DNA from: Alphaproteobacteria bacterium UBA2966
GTDB lineage: Bacteria > Pseudomonadota > Alphaproteobacteria > UBA2966
DNA: 21,907 nucleotides
Assembly (NCBI GenBank): GCA_002348365.1
Contig: DEBC01000118.1
Location: 1 to 21,907, forward strand
Reading direction: 5' to 3'
The notes beneath the pieces are model-generated. The model had not been told where the DNA came from. It worked only from the letters and a program-made list of their open reading frames with translations, and searched no databases. This document shows, piece after piece, positions 14,811-21,907 of the stretch. The position numbers were made by a program, and so were the translations under genes. Positions within the stretch are counted from its first letter, which is position 1. Every line of letters begins with the position of its first letter.

Positions 14811-15338
14811 ATGGCCAAAGCGCCGGCGAAGAAGATCGAGGATACGATAGGGGATCCCGTCGAATTCCTTTATGGCGAGCACGCCGACCTCGTTGAGTGG
14901 TGCGATGAGCTGGCCCGCCTCTCCGAAGACCCGACAACCGACGATGCCCCGCGCGTGGCGGCAACTCTCCTGGAATTCCTGGAGGTCACGTTACCCCGGC
15001 ATATCTCGGATGAAGAGGATGAACTGTTTCCCAGACTGAAGAAGCGGGCGCCATTCGACGAACGCCTCATGCATGTGATCGAACAGCTTCAGACCGAGCA
15101 TCGCGTGGATGTTGAACATGTTGAGGCACTACGCGATTCGCTACACAGGCTGTCATTCGGGCGCGCCATACCGGATCTCGCTCTCTTTGCGGCGTTCGTA
15201 CGTGTTTTCACGATGCTGCAGCGCCGGCACCAGAACCTGGAAAACAATGTGGTATTGCCGGCGGCGTTCGAATACCTTGATACCGAAGATCGCGAAGCAT
15301 TGGCGCGCTCCATGCTTTCCCGTCGTGCGACCGTTTAA
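14811..15338 (+). CDS. Hemerythrin HHE cation-binding domain protein
   Basis: This 175-aa four-helix protein is predicted to bind a di-iron centre. Candidate ligands are in the family pattern: H24 (FLYGEHADL), H64 and E68 (PRHISDEEDELFP), H97 (TEHRVDVEH) and H140 and E144 (RRHQNLENNVVLP). The spacing is H...HxxxE...H...HxxxE. HHE proteins sense or carry O2 or NO, or store iron. The start at 14811 is supported by GGAGAGGA ending 3 nt before the ATG. The 280-bp gap behind csp holds hairpins but no gene I recognise. The start MAKAPAKKIED carries no export signal, so it is cytosolic. Confidence 0.93.
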   Translation: MAKAPAKKIEDTIGDPVEFLYGEHADLVEWCDELARLSEDPTTDDAPRVAATLLEFLEVTLPRHISDEEDELFPRLKKRAPFDERLMHVIEQLQTEHRVDVEHVEALRDSLHRLSFGRAIPDLALFAAFVRVFTMLQRRHQNLENNVVLPAAFEYLDTEDREALARSMLSRRATV

Positions 15339-15361
15339 TTGAACTGAACTGACGAATTCAC

Positions 15362-15383
15362 CCACAGGGGGGTGCCTCTGTGG
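15362..15383 (+). promoter_or_regulatory. Hairpin between the HHE gene and the 71-aa gene
   Basis: CCACAGGGG, loop GGTG, CCTCTGTGG forms a 9-bp stem with one G-U pair in RNA. It lies 24 bp after the HHE stop and ends 3 nt before the first ATG of the small gene. The only purine-rich ribosome-binding candidate (GGGGGG, 15367-15372) is inside it. It may regulate translation of the small protein or terminate upstream transcripts; no T-tract follows. Confidence 0.5.
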
Positions 15384-15386
15384 TAA

Positions 15387-15602
15387 ATGACCGCTATGCG
15401 TATTCTCCTTGCCCTGATTCTGATTGTCCTGCTGAGCGGCGGCGCCTGGATTCTCAATTACGAGCAGCGAATCGTCCCTCACGCTTCATGCCGCAACAAC
15501 CTCGATGGGGCCTTTATCTCTAGAAAGGATTGCGAAGAGTATTGGAAGGAGTATGGCGGCAAACCGTCGACCCACATTCCCCCGTCGGTCAAGGAACAAT
15601 AA
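15387..15602 (+). CDS. Small membrane-anchored or exported protein, unknown function
   Basis: The 71-aa ORF opens with a positively charged residue and a strong hydrophobic segment (MRILLALILIVLLSGGAWIL) that should act as a membrane anchor or uncleaved signal. A soluble 45-residue tail follows with two cysteines (in HASCRNN and RKDCEEYW) that could form a disulfide outside the membrane. I do not recognise the family. ATGs at 15387 and 15396 are both possible starts; the second gives a more typical signal. It lies 48 bp after the HHE gene on the same strand and ends 18 bp before the convergent oxidoreductase, so it is either co-transcribed with HHE or read from the hairpin region. Confidence 0.65.
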   Translation: MTAMRILLALILIVLLSGGAWILNYEQRIVPHASCRNNLDGAFISRKDCEEYWKEYGGKPSTHIPPSVKEQ

Positions 15603-15620
15603 GCCGGCAGAGTTCGGTCC

Positions 15621-16826
15621 CTACTTCCCTGACTGCTCACGTCTTGCCGCTTCCAGCGATTTGGCTCTCTTCGACAACCACCAGCCATAGCGCGGCTGCC
15701 AGACACCCTCATAGGCAGCGTCACCCATCAACGTGTCCGCGGCGTGGACCGGCCAGTTCGGATTGTTGAGCGCCTCTCGTCCGATTGCCACGAGATCGGC
15801 CCGGCCTTCGGCGACGACAGCCTCGGCATACTCGGCATCCATGATCAACCCGACCGCCATGGTGGCGAGATCGGTTTCCTGCTTCAGCCGCTCGGCGAAC
15901 GGCACCTGAAACCCCTGTTCCCTGGGCACCACCACGGGTGTGCCGCGGAGACCGAGGCCCCGCGAGGAGCAATCCATGACATCAACGCCCTGTTCGCCCA
16001 GTTCCCTGGCGAGAACGATCGATTCATCAAGAGTCCATCCTCCGGGCTCATCGTCGATGCAGGAGATCCGGTAGAAGAGCGGCTTGTCTTTGGGCCACTC
16101 CGCACGAACCGCCTGCGCGACTTTAAGCGCAAACCGCATGCGATTTTCCAGGCTGCCACCATACTTGTCCGTGCGCTGATTGCTGATCGGCGAGAGAAAC
16201 GTGTGGATCAGGTAACCGTGGGCCGCGTGGATGTCGAGCACATCGAACCCCGCCTCGCGGCATTTCCGGGCGGCCTCAGCGTGTTCGGTGAGCGCCGCAT
16301 CGATATCGGCTTGGCTCATCTCGCGGGGAACCGGCCAACCAGGGTTTGCGGGCAATGCGGAAGGACCGATTGTTTCCCAAGGTGCTTCATTTCGCTCGGC
16401 GAGATCGGTCTCCGAAAGTGGTTCGAAACCGTCCCAGGGTCTCTGGACTGACGCCTTTCGTCCCGCATGGAGGATCTGCGCGCCGGGGGTCGCCCCCTGC
16501 TCCCGCACGTTCGAAACAATACGTGCCAGAGGCTCGATGCAAGCATCGTCCCAACTACCAAGATCACTGTAGGTCAAGCGGCCCTGGTGAGAGGTGCAGA
16601 GTGCCTCCGTGAGCACGAGTCCCGCGCCACCCATCGCCAGCCGTCCGTAATGTGCGACGTGATAGTCCAGCGGTAGCCCGTCGCGGCCCGCCGCATACTG
16701 CTGCATGGGCGAGATCACGATCCGGTTCTTGAGTGTCACGCCGCGGAGGGTCAATGGGGTGAACAACGCCGGCACTCGTGTCGTGCCCACGTCTTCAGTT
16801 CTTTCGGGCGCTAACTGGGAAGCCAT
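15621..16826 (-). CDS. Old Yellow Enzyme-family NADH:flavin oxidoreductase (YqjM/NamA-like)
   Basis: This 401-aa FMN TIM-barrel protein opens with LFTPLTLRGVTLKNRIVISPM. The substrate-binding H200 and H203 are in DIHAAHGYLIHTFLSP, followed by the family signature SNQRTDKYGGSLENRMRF. FMN-phosphate loops lie near ADLVAIGREALNNPNWP. Members reduce activated C=C bonds of enones, nitro compounds or dienoyl substrates with NAD(P)H. It belongs to the YqjM-like class by length and by the extended C-terminal WQPRYGWWL segment. Where YqjM has the redox-tuning Cys26 (SPMCxY), this protein has Gln42 (SPMQQY). GGAAAAG precedes the ATG at 16826. It is a stand-alone gene convergent with the HHE/small-protein pair. 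Confidence 0.93.
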   Translation of the reverse strand: MASQLAPERTEDVGTTRVPALFTPLTLRGVTLKNRIVISPMQQYAAGRDGLPLDYHVAHYGRLAMGGAGLVLTEALCTSHQGRLTYSDLGSWDDACIEPLARIVSNVREQGATPGAQILHAGRKASVQRPWDGFEPLSETDLAERNEAPWETIGPSALPANPGWPVPREMSQADIDAALTEHAEAARKCREAGFDVLDIHAAHGYLIHTFLSPISNQRTDKYGGSLENRMRFALKVAQAVRAEWPKDKPLFYRISCIDDEPGGWTLDESIVLARELGEQGVDVMDCSSRGLGLRGTPVVVPREQGFQVPFAERLKQETDLATMAVGLIMDAEYAEAVVAEGRADLVAIGREALNNPNWPVHAADTLMGDAAYEGVWQPRYGWWLSKRAKSLEAARREQSGK

Positions 16827-16884
16827 GATCTTTTCCGTATCAATCTCGAAGAGCGGCCTATCTGCCGTGACGACGTGCGATCGG

Positions 16885-17547
16885 TCAAGGTGCCTTGGCC
16901 AACTGCCTCAGCTGTAGCATCAAATCCGAAGCCGGCGCCGCTGCCGCGCTGTCGACGTCGAACCCGGCAGCATTCAGCGCCCGCGCCGTCCATGAATTGC
17001 AGGTGTTTCCGAGATGAAAGCGGCCCGTTGCCAGATAGAACAGGCTGTTCGCATAGAGCCCCGGATTGGAGATCTTGGCGCGATCGACGCGGTTTCGATC
17101 AAAGGAGTCGTGAATGAATTGGACGAGTTTTTCGAGCCCGGCCTTGTCGACCGCCAGTTCGATCACTTCGGCGGTCGGGTATCTGCGTTTCGGATGGCGA
17201 AACGATCCCAAGACATGCATCACGGCCGGCGTCGATGTAAATGCCGCCCGCATGGTCATGCCGAACGTCGTTCGTTTCGCCGGGTAGTATTCGGCGTCAC
17301 CCCATCCGAATTCCAGATATTCGGCGCCGGGAAAGTCGACGATTTCCGGAATTCTGCCAGGCGTGATGTCTGGTCGTGCCATGATGATGTTTGAATGCCA
17401 GCCATTCGACATGACGAAAATCCGGTGCGGGACCGCATCGGCTTCGGGTTGCGCAGTCTCGGCTGATCCCGAGGATTCAAAAGACAGGATCAGGGCCAGA
17501 ACAATGGCACCCGCAGCGATATTGAGACTTGCAAACCTCAGGCTCAT
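16885..17547 (-). CDS. DUF2459 (TIGR02117) family exported protein
   Basis: From the ATG at 17547 this is 220 aa, with a short basic start, a hydrophobic segment (IAAGAIVLALILSF) and a likely signal cleavage near SSGSAETA. Conserved DUF2459 blocks are present: SNGWHSNIIM, YLEFGWGDAEYYP, PAVMHVLGSF and GNTCNSWTARAL. The His of WHS and the Cys of TCNSW resemble a papain-like catalytic pair, but the family has no established function that I know of. An upstream GTG at 17601 would add 18 residues without a signal-like profile, so I prefer 17547. It is 58 bp upstream of the Old Yellow Enzyme on the same strand and divergent from the SDR gene. Confidence 0.85.
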   Translation of the reverse strand: MSLRFASLNIAAGAIVLALILSFESSGSAETAQPEADAVPHRIFVMSNGWHSNIIMARPDITPGRIPEIVDFPGAEYLEFGWGDAEYYPAKRTTFGMTMRAAFTSTPAVMHVLGSFRHPKRRYPTAEVIELAVDKAGLEKLVQFIHDSFDRNRVDRAKISNPGLYANSLFYLATGRFHLGNTCNSWTARALNAAGFDVDSAAAAPASDLMLQLRQLAKAP

Positions 17548-17602
17548 ATTCTCGCGTCTGGTTTGGCGGCAGAATGTCGGATTAACCCTATCCTGTAGCA
17601 CC

Positions 17603-17671
17603 TGACTTACCTAGGTCATGGCTTGCCTTCCCCGCGACGCTAAAACGGGGGCTCGTCAGCAACGTAGGTAA
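17603..17671. promoter_or_regulatory. Operator-like repeats between divergent DUF2459 and SDR genes
   Basis: A near-palindrome with the form TGACnTAnnTAnGTCA occupies 17603-17618 and contains the exact 8-bp palindrome ACCTAGGT. A second inverted pair, TTACCTA (17607-17613) and TAGGTAA (17665-17671), brackets most of the intergenic region. Such spacing suits a dimeric repressor bridging two sites. No regulator gene is nearby. Confidence 0.3.
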
Positions 17672-17700
17672 AGCTGTGAACCGTAGACGGGAATAAAGGT

Positions 17701-18491
17701 ATGGATCTCGAACTCAACGGCAAGGCGGCCCTGGTTACCGCAGCGAGTAAAGGTATTGGACGCGCTGTACTTCTCTGGAATTGGCGAATGAAGGTGCCCG
17801 TGTTGCAATCGCCTCGCGCAACGCTGACGCACTCGAAGAAGGCGCCCGTGCCATCAAACAGGCGACGGGCCGGGACGTGGCAACCTACAGGGTCGACCTT
17901 CTGGAAGACCGGGAGGTCGCCAGACTTGCAAATGACGTAGAGCGCGATCTGGGACCACTCGATATTCTGGTCAATAGCTCGGCCGGTCCGCGAACCAAGC
18001 CCTTCACAGAACTTTCCGATGAAGATTGGCTGGCGGCCCTCGACACCAAGTTTCTTTTACAGGTTCGACCGTCCCGCGAGGTCTTTCCATGCATGAAATC
18101 GCGGGGTGGCGGGCGGATTGTCAATATCGTCGGGAGTAACGGGAAATTCCCTCAGCCTTACGACATGACTGTCGCCGTCGTGAACGCAGCCCTGCTCAAC
18201 CTGACCAAGGCGCTGGCCGAAGAGGGTGCACCGCACAACGTGCTGGTCAACGCAATCAACCCAAGCCTCACCAGGACCGATCGCATTGCCTACCTTGCTA
18301 AGCTCATGATGGAGGAACTGGGCATTTCGTTTGACGAGGCAGTTTCGGAATTGGTCGCGGGCCATCAGATCAAACGGCTAGGAGATCCCAGTGAAATCGC
18401 CTCAATGATCGTATTTGTGGTTTCGGCGCGCGGCAGCTTTATTACGGGATCATTGATCGACGTGGACGGCGGCGCCACACCGTCACTTTGA
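17701..18491 (+). pseudogene. SDR-family oxidoreductase broken by a 2-bp insertion
   Basis: The gene starts at the ATG at 17701, with MDLELNGKAALVTAASKGIGRAV giving the TGxxxGIG-type NAD(P) site, then changes frame near 17771-17776. The other frame continues with LELANEGARVAIASRNADAL and runs to 18491, ending SLIDVDGGATPSL. Removing one CT/TC from the local TCTCT run restores GRAVLLELANEG at exactly the SDR family spacing. Total length would then be about 262 aa, normal for an SDR. LVNSSAGP stands for the usual NNAG. The expected YxxxK pair is absent: the helix reads VVNAALLNLTKAL, with Asn in place of Lys. It may be a pseudogene, a slippage-corrected gene or a sequencing error. Confidence 0.85.
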
Positions 18492-18572
18492 CCAGCTGAA
18501 CTGGACTCAACGACGTGACCTGGTTCTCTGTCACACCGATAAATGTTGCCTGCTCCCGAAATGCGCCATGGC

Positions 18573-20093
18573 TCAATTCTTTCGGGCAGCGGGACGGTCG
18601 ATCAGCAGGATCAGCGGCATGACGGCGATCGACAGTACCAGGAGAATCCAGAAATCGTTGAGGTAACCGATCATCACCGACTGGCGGGTAATTTCTCCGT
18701 CGAGTCGTGCGAGCCCGGACAGGCTGGAAGTGTCCCAGAACACCGCCTTGTTGATCAGTGGCAGCGCCTGGTTGAACGGTGACACGAATTCGCTGATCGA
18801 CGCGTGATTGGACTGCGTCGAGCGAGACAGCAACGTCACGAAGATTGAAATACCTGCACTGGTCATGAAGAAGCGCCCGCAGAAGAAGATCGCCGATCCG
18901 TACGCCCGCAAATCCAGGGCCAGTGTTGAGAATCCAATCGTGGTCGCCCCGCTGAATGTGATGGATTCGGCGATGCCCAGGAGAATGCCTGCGTACACGA
19001 ACTGTTCCAGGCCGACCATCATGTCGAATGTCGACAGATACCAGAGGGCCGGGATGTGGAATGACATGCCGACCATCAGCAACGTCTTTGACGATACGAA
19101 TTTGTCCAGGCTTACGAAGATGATGATCCCGAACATGAACCCGATCCCTCTCGGCGCGAGCAGAATGCCGACAATCTCGACCGGCATCTCCTGCAGGCGC
19201 CCCAGCAAGGTTGGCATCAGCACGAGTGGAACGAATTCCAGGATACCGGCGACCGACCAGAAGATGAAGGCAATCACGTAGTTCTTGTCGAGAAAGATAC
19301 GCAGATCGACGAAGGGTTGTCGCGTCGTAAGACTGTGAGCCAGGAACAGGTACGTCGCGAAACCGACAATGATCGCCGACGTCAGAATCTCTGGAGATTC
19401 GAACCAGTCCTCGTGGTTGCCTCGATCGAGCGTCCACTGCGCTGCCCCGAGGGCAATGACGAGGGTGAGCAAACCGAACCAGTCGAGACGGAGTCCCGGC
19501 CTCCGATCCATTGCAGGTGTCTTGGCCATGATCAGCAACAGGAGGATGACACCCAGCAGCGCCATGAATGTAAAGGCGACATGCCAGCTGTAGATGTCCG
19601 TGAGATAGGCTCCCACCACGGGTCCCATGGAAGGAGCCAGGGCATAACCGGCGGTCATGCCCATTGTGGCGGGGCCGTGTTCGCGCATCGGAAAGATGTT
19701 CAGGACCACCGTGATAGACATCGGCGGAATCGGCCCGGCAAACAGACCCTGGCAGGCACGCCAGAAAATTACTTCTCCAAGGCCGTCGGCCACCCCGAGC
19801 ATCGCGCAGGAAATCGTGAATCCGATCACGCAGATGATGAGGGCGCGGCGCTGACCCAGTCGCGAGCTGATCCAGCCTGCAGCCGACATGGCAATGGCGG
19901 TCGCGGCCATCGTCGCTGTGACGACCCAGGAGATTTCTTCGAATCCGGCCGAGAGATCTCCCTGCATCTGCGGTAGGATGGCGTTGGCGATGGTGAGGCT
20001 GAGCATCGCGAGCCCCGACGCGAACGCCAGGACTGACAGGATGATCCAGCGTTCGACCGCTGAGAAATCGTTGGGCGATACCCGGCTGGTCAT
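18573..20093 (-). CDS. MFS multidrug exporter, DHA2 (EmrB/QacA-like) family
   Basis: This 506-aa integral membrane protein has about 14 hydrophobic segments. MFS motif A is GWISSRLGQRR (residues 73-83, the loop between helices 2 and 3). The antiporter motif C in helix 5 is GYALAPSMGPVVGAYL (149-164), which marks proton-driven exporters. Helix 1 reads LSLTIANAILP, where many family members have an acidic residue before TIVNVALP; it is absent here. DHA2 proteins expel hydrophobic drugs, often with an EmrA-type periplasmic adaptor, but no such partner is present. AGGTGG lies 5 nt before the ATG. The gene converges on the SDR gene and sits about 100 bp downstream of the carboxylase on the same strand. 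Confidence 0.92.
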   Translation of the reverse strand: MTSRVSPNDFSAVERWIILSVLAFASGLAMLSLTIANAILPQMQGDLSAGFEEISWVVTATMAATAIAMSAAGWISSRLGQRRALIICVIGFTISCAMLGVADGLGEVIFWRACQGLFAGPIPPMSITVVLNIFPMREHGPATMGMTAGYALAPSMGPVVGAYLTDIYSWHVAFTFMALLGVILLLLIMAKTPAMDRRPGLRLDWFGLLTLVIALGAAQWTLDRGNHEDWFESPEILTSAIIVGFATYLFLAHSLTTRQPFVDLRIFLDKNYVIAFIFWSVAGILEFVPLVLMPTLLGRLQEMPVEIVGILLAPRGIGFMFGIIIFVSLDKFVSSKTLLMVGMSFHIPALWYLSTFDMMVGLEQFVYAGILLGIAESITFSGATTIGFSTLALDLRAYGSAIFFCGRFFMTSAGISIFVTLLSRSTQSNHASISEFVSPFNQALPLINKAVFWDTSSLSGLARLDGEITRQSVMIGYLNDFWILLVLSIAVMPLILLIDRPAARKN

Positions 20094-20199
20094 TCACCAC
20101 CTGCGCGATCCGCCATTTTGGACGCCTCAGGAATGCTCAATCCCTTGGAGTACGCGGCGGAGATCAAAAGCAGGTGCGTCTCTCCCAGGCCTACTGCCC

Positions 20200-21735
20200 T
20201 CAGTAACTGGTGGGCCAGGTCTTCATCAGATGCTTGCCGATCCCGTTGTTCTTGCGTGACCGGTACACGTCCAGCATCCGGATGATGTAATTGCGCGTCT
20301 CCTGCGGCTTCACCACGTTCTGCAGGGAATACATCGACGCCATGTCCCAGACGCCGGCATCCTTCTGGATCTGTTCGAACGCCTCATCGAAGCCCTCATC
20401 TTCGGGCTCCAGACCATGGACAATTGTCGTCGCGTACCCAGGGTCCATGAAACTCACCTCGGCAGTGGGCCAGGCGATCATCTCCTCGTTGTGGCGTCCA
20501 CCACCCATGGCGACATATGCGCGGCCGTAGGCCTTTCGCACGATGACCGTGATGCTGGGGACCGTGAGCAGGCAGGTGGAATTCATGAAGTTCATGATCC
20601 ATCCCGGAGCGCCTTTTCGCTCGGCGTTGGTTCCCACCACAAACCCGGGCGTGTCCATGAACCGTACAAGCGGCACGTTGAAACTGTCGCACATGACCTG
20701 GAAGTCGATGATCTTGCGGCAGGCATCCGCGGAAATGGCGCCACCGCCCACCATCGGGTTGTTGCCGATGATGCCGACGACTTTGCCACCCAGGCGCGCG
20801 AGCCCGACGACCGCAGCCTTCCCAAACCGGGGCTTGAGCTCAAAAAAGGTGCCCTTGTCCACGAACAAACGGATGATCTTCCGCATGTCGTAAACCTTTG
20901 TGCGCTTTTCGGGGATGATCTCGAGAATTCCGGCCTGATCCTGCTCGGCATCCGGAGACGGTTCGACTTCAGGAGGCAGTTCCTGGTTGTGACTCGGCAT
21001 GTAGCCGAGGAATGCCTGAATATCCTGCAAAGCCTCTTCGTCCGTGTCCACGAACCGGTCGACCAGTCCTGTTATATCGGCGTGCAGCTTCCAGCCACCC
21101 AGTTCCTCGACATCGACGGTCTGACCGACAGCCATGGAGACAAGGCGCGGGCTCGACACCGACATGACGGAGCCCTTCTTCATCACCGCGAAGTCGGAGG
21201 TGCACGTCAGCCAGGCAGATGATCCAAACGAGGTGCCGAGTGCCGCTGCCACCCAGGGATTTTCGCGCGTTCGGAGGAATTGCGTGGGATCGTTGCCGAG
21301 CATGATTCCCATTCCGCGCGCACCCATGACATCGGGCAAACGAGCGCCCGTGGACTCGCCGATATGGACGAACGGCATGCCCTTTTCCGTGCTGACCCGA
21401 CGCACGTGCGCCATTTTTTTGGAATTGGTGGCGCTCGTGGAAGCGGCCTTGACCGTGAAATCGTTGATGATTACGCCCACGTCGCGGCCGTCGATCCTGG
21501 CGAAACCAGCCACTTTTCCATCGCGTGGCGTTCTGGATTCATCCTCCTTGAACATGCTTGAGACGCCGAGCAGGCCGGTCTCGATAAAGGAACCCTCATC
21601 GACCAGGAATTCGAGACGTTCCATCGCGTTGAGATCGCCGCGCTCCCTGCGTTTCGCAAGCTTCTCTTCGCCGCCCATGGCTTCTGCGGCAGCGCGGCGG
21701 CGATCGAGTTCGGCAAGCAATTCTTCGTGGGGCAT
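20200..21735 (-). CDS. Acyl-CoA carboxylase carboxyltransferase (beta) subunit, PccB/MccB-like
   Basis: This 511-aa protein spans both crotonase-like halves of the carboxyltransferase fold. The N half has KLAKRRERGDLNAMERLEFLVD and the GESTGARLPD oxyanion region. The C half has GGGAISADACRKI, RFMDTPGFVVG and VAMGGGRHNEEMIAWP, then EVSFMDPGYA. It transfers CO2 from carboxybiotin to an acyl-CoA (propionyl-, methylcrotonyl- or another CoA ester). The biotin carboxylase/BCCP subunit is not in the window. I start at the ATG at 21735 because AGGAG (21749-21745) stands 9 nt away. The in-frame TTG at 21744 abuts that site and is unlikely. The specific acyl-CoA cannot be read from the sequence. Confidence 0.93.
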   Translation of the reverse strand: MPHEELLAELDRRRAAAEAMGGEEKLAKRRERGDLNAMERLEFLVDEGSFIETGLLGVSSMFKEDESRTPRDGKVAGFARIDGRDVGVIINDFTVKAASTSATNSKKMAHVRRVSTEKGMPFVHIGESTGARLPDVMGARGMGIMLGNDPTQFLRTRENPWVAAALGTSFGSSAWLTCTSDFAVMKKGSVMSVSSPRLVSMAVGQTVDVEELGGWKLHADITGLVDRFVDTDEEALQDIQAFLGYMPSHNQELPPEVEPSPDAEQDQAGILEIIPEKRTKVYDMRKIIRLFVDKGTFFELKPRFGKAAVVGLARLGGKVVGIIGNNPMVGGGAISADACRKIIDFQVMCDSFNVPLVRFMDTPGFVVGTNAERKGAPGWIMNFMNSTCLLTVPSITVIVRKAYGRAYVAMGGGRHNEEMIAWPTAEVSFMDPGYATTIVHGLEPEDEGFDEAFEQIQKDAGVWDMASMYSLQNVVKPQETRNYIIRMLDVYRSRKNNGIGKHLMKTWPTSY

Positions 21736-21841
21736 CGCATTCAACTCCTACGACGGTGTCTTCATTCTGACCGTTGATGTCGTGGCCGGCCTGGAGGGTG
21801 GAACGATCAATCCTGGCATTCGGCGGGCGGCAGATTTCAGG

Positions 21842-21887
21842 TTCGGCCCCAGACCCTGGCCAAGCCAATGTGGCCGAAAATTTTCGG
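21842..21887. promoter_or_regulatory. Palindromes upstream of the carboxylase gene
   Basis: CCGAAAATTTTCGG is a perfect 14-bp palindrome at 21874-21887, about 140 bp upstream of the carboxylase ATG. TTCGGCC (21842-21848) and GGCCGAA (21872-21878) form a second inverted pair overlapping it. The AT-rich core and position suggest a regulator-binding site. The rest of 21736-21907 shows no gene. Confidence 0.35.
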
Positions 21888-21907
21888 ATTCCGGATGTCT
21901 GGAAACG

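Noticed and set aside
18515..18534. GTGAC/GTCAC repeat between the SDR and MFS genes as a bidirectional terminator.
   Set aside because: The 5-bp stem with a 10-nt loop is too weak and there is no T-tract on either strand.
18442..20100. A 552-codon open frame overlapping the MFS gene on the same strand.
   Set aside because: It is a frame shadow: Arg/His/Asp-rich, no membrane pattern and no domain, while the overlapping frame is a clear MFS transporter.

Overview
The window reads as chromosomal DNA from a moderately high-GC proteobacterium, most likely an environmental alphaproteobacterium. The cold-shock protein, the hydantoinase-type enzymes and the catabolic gene style fit that group, but this is inference and there is no rRNA or other marker to settle it. 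I see no tRNA, rRNA, CRISPR array, transposase or phage gene.

Region 1 (1-12063, minus strand) is a run of ten tightly spaced, co-directional genes that looks like one catabolic operon. In transcription order it encodes an XylE-type catechol 2,3-dioxygenase, a Rieske ring-hydroxylating dioxygenase (alpha and beta), an N-carbamoylsarcosine amidase/isochorismatase-family cysteine hydrolase, a membrane histidine kinase, a JmjC/Cupin_4 oxygenase, a TauD/TfdA oxygenase, HyuA, HyuB and a DAO-family FAD oxidoreductase that runs off the left edge. HyuA/HyuB, the amidase and the FAD oxidase together match the steps from a hydantoin to a carbamoyl amino acid, then an amino acid, then its oxidation, as in N-methylhydantoin breakdown. 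The dioxygenases add aromatic ring hydroxylation and meta-cleavage. The substrate may therefore be an aromatic compound carrying an N-heterocyclic or ureido group. The kinase has an in-frame amber codon near its N terminus.

Region 2 (12064-14079, plus strand) is the most unusual part. Divergent from the catabolic operon is a two-gene RiPP system. It has a 100-aa precursor with a nitrile-hydratase-like (NHLP) leader and a short C-terminal core containing one Cys, followed through an ATGA stop-start overlap by a 503-aa protein fusing a leader-recognition (RRE-like) domain to a YcaO cyclodehydratase. No ThiF/E1-like protein, dehydrogenase, protease or dedicated exporter is present. A perfect 30-bp tandem duplication, each copy able to fold into a hairpin, lies just upstream of the precursor.

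Region 3 (14080-15602, plus strand) holds a CspA-family cold-shock gene with a recognisable promoter and long leader, two hairpins behind it, a hemerythrin HHE-domain protein, and a 71-aa membrane-anchored small protein whose ribosome-binding region sits in a hairpin.

Region 4 (15621-21907) holds an Old Yellow Enzyme, a DUF2459 exported protein, a divergent SDR gene broken by a 2-bp insertion, a DHA2-type MFS exporter and an acyl-CoA carboxylase carboxyltransferase subunit. These look like independent units rather than one pathway.
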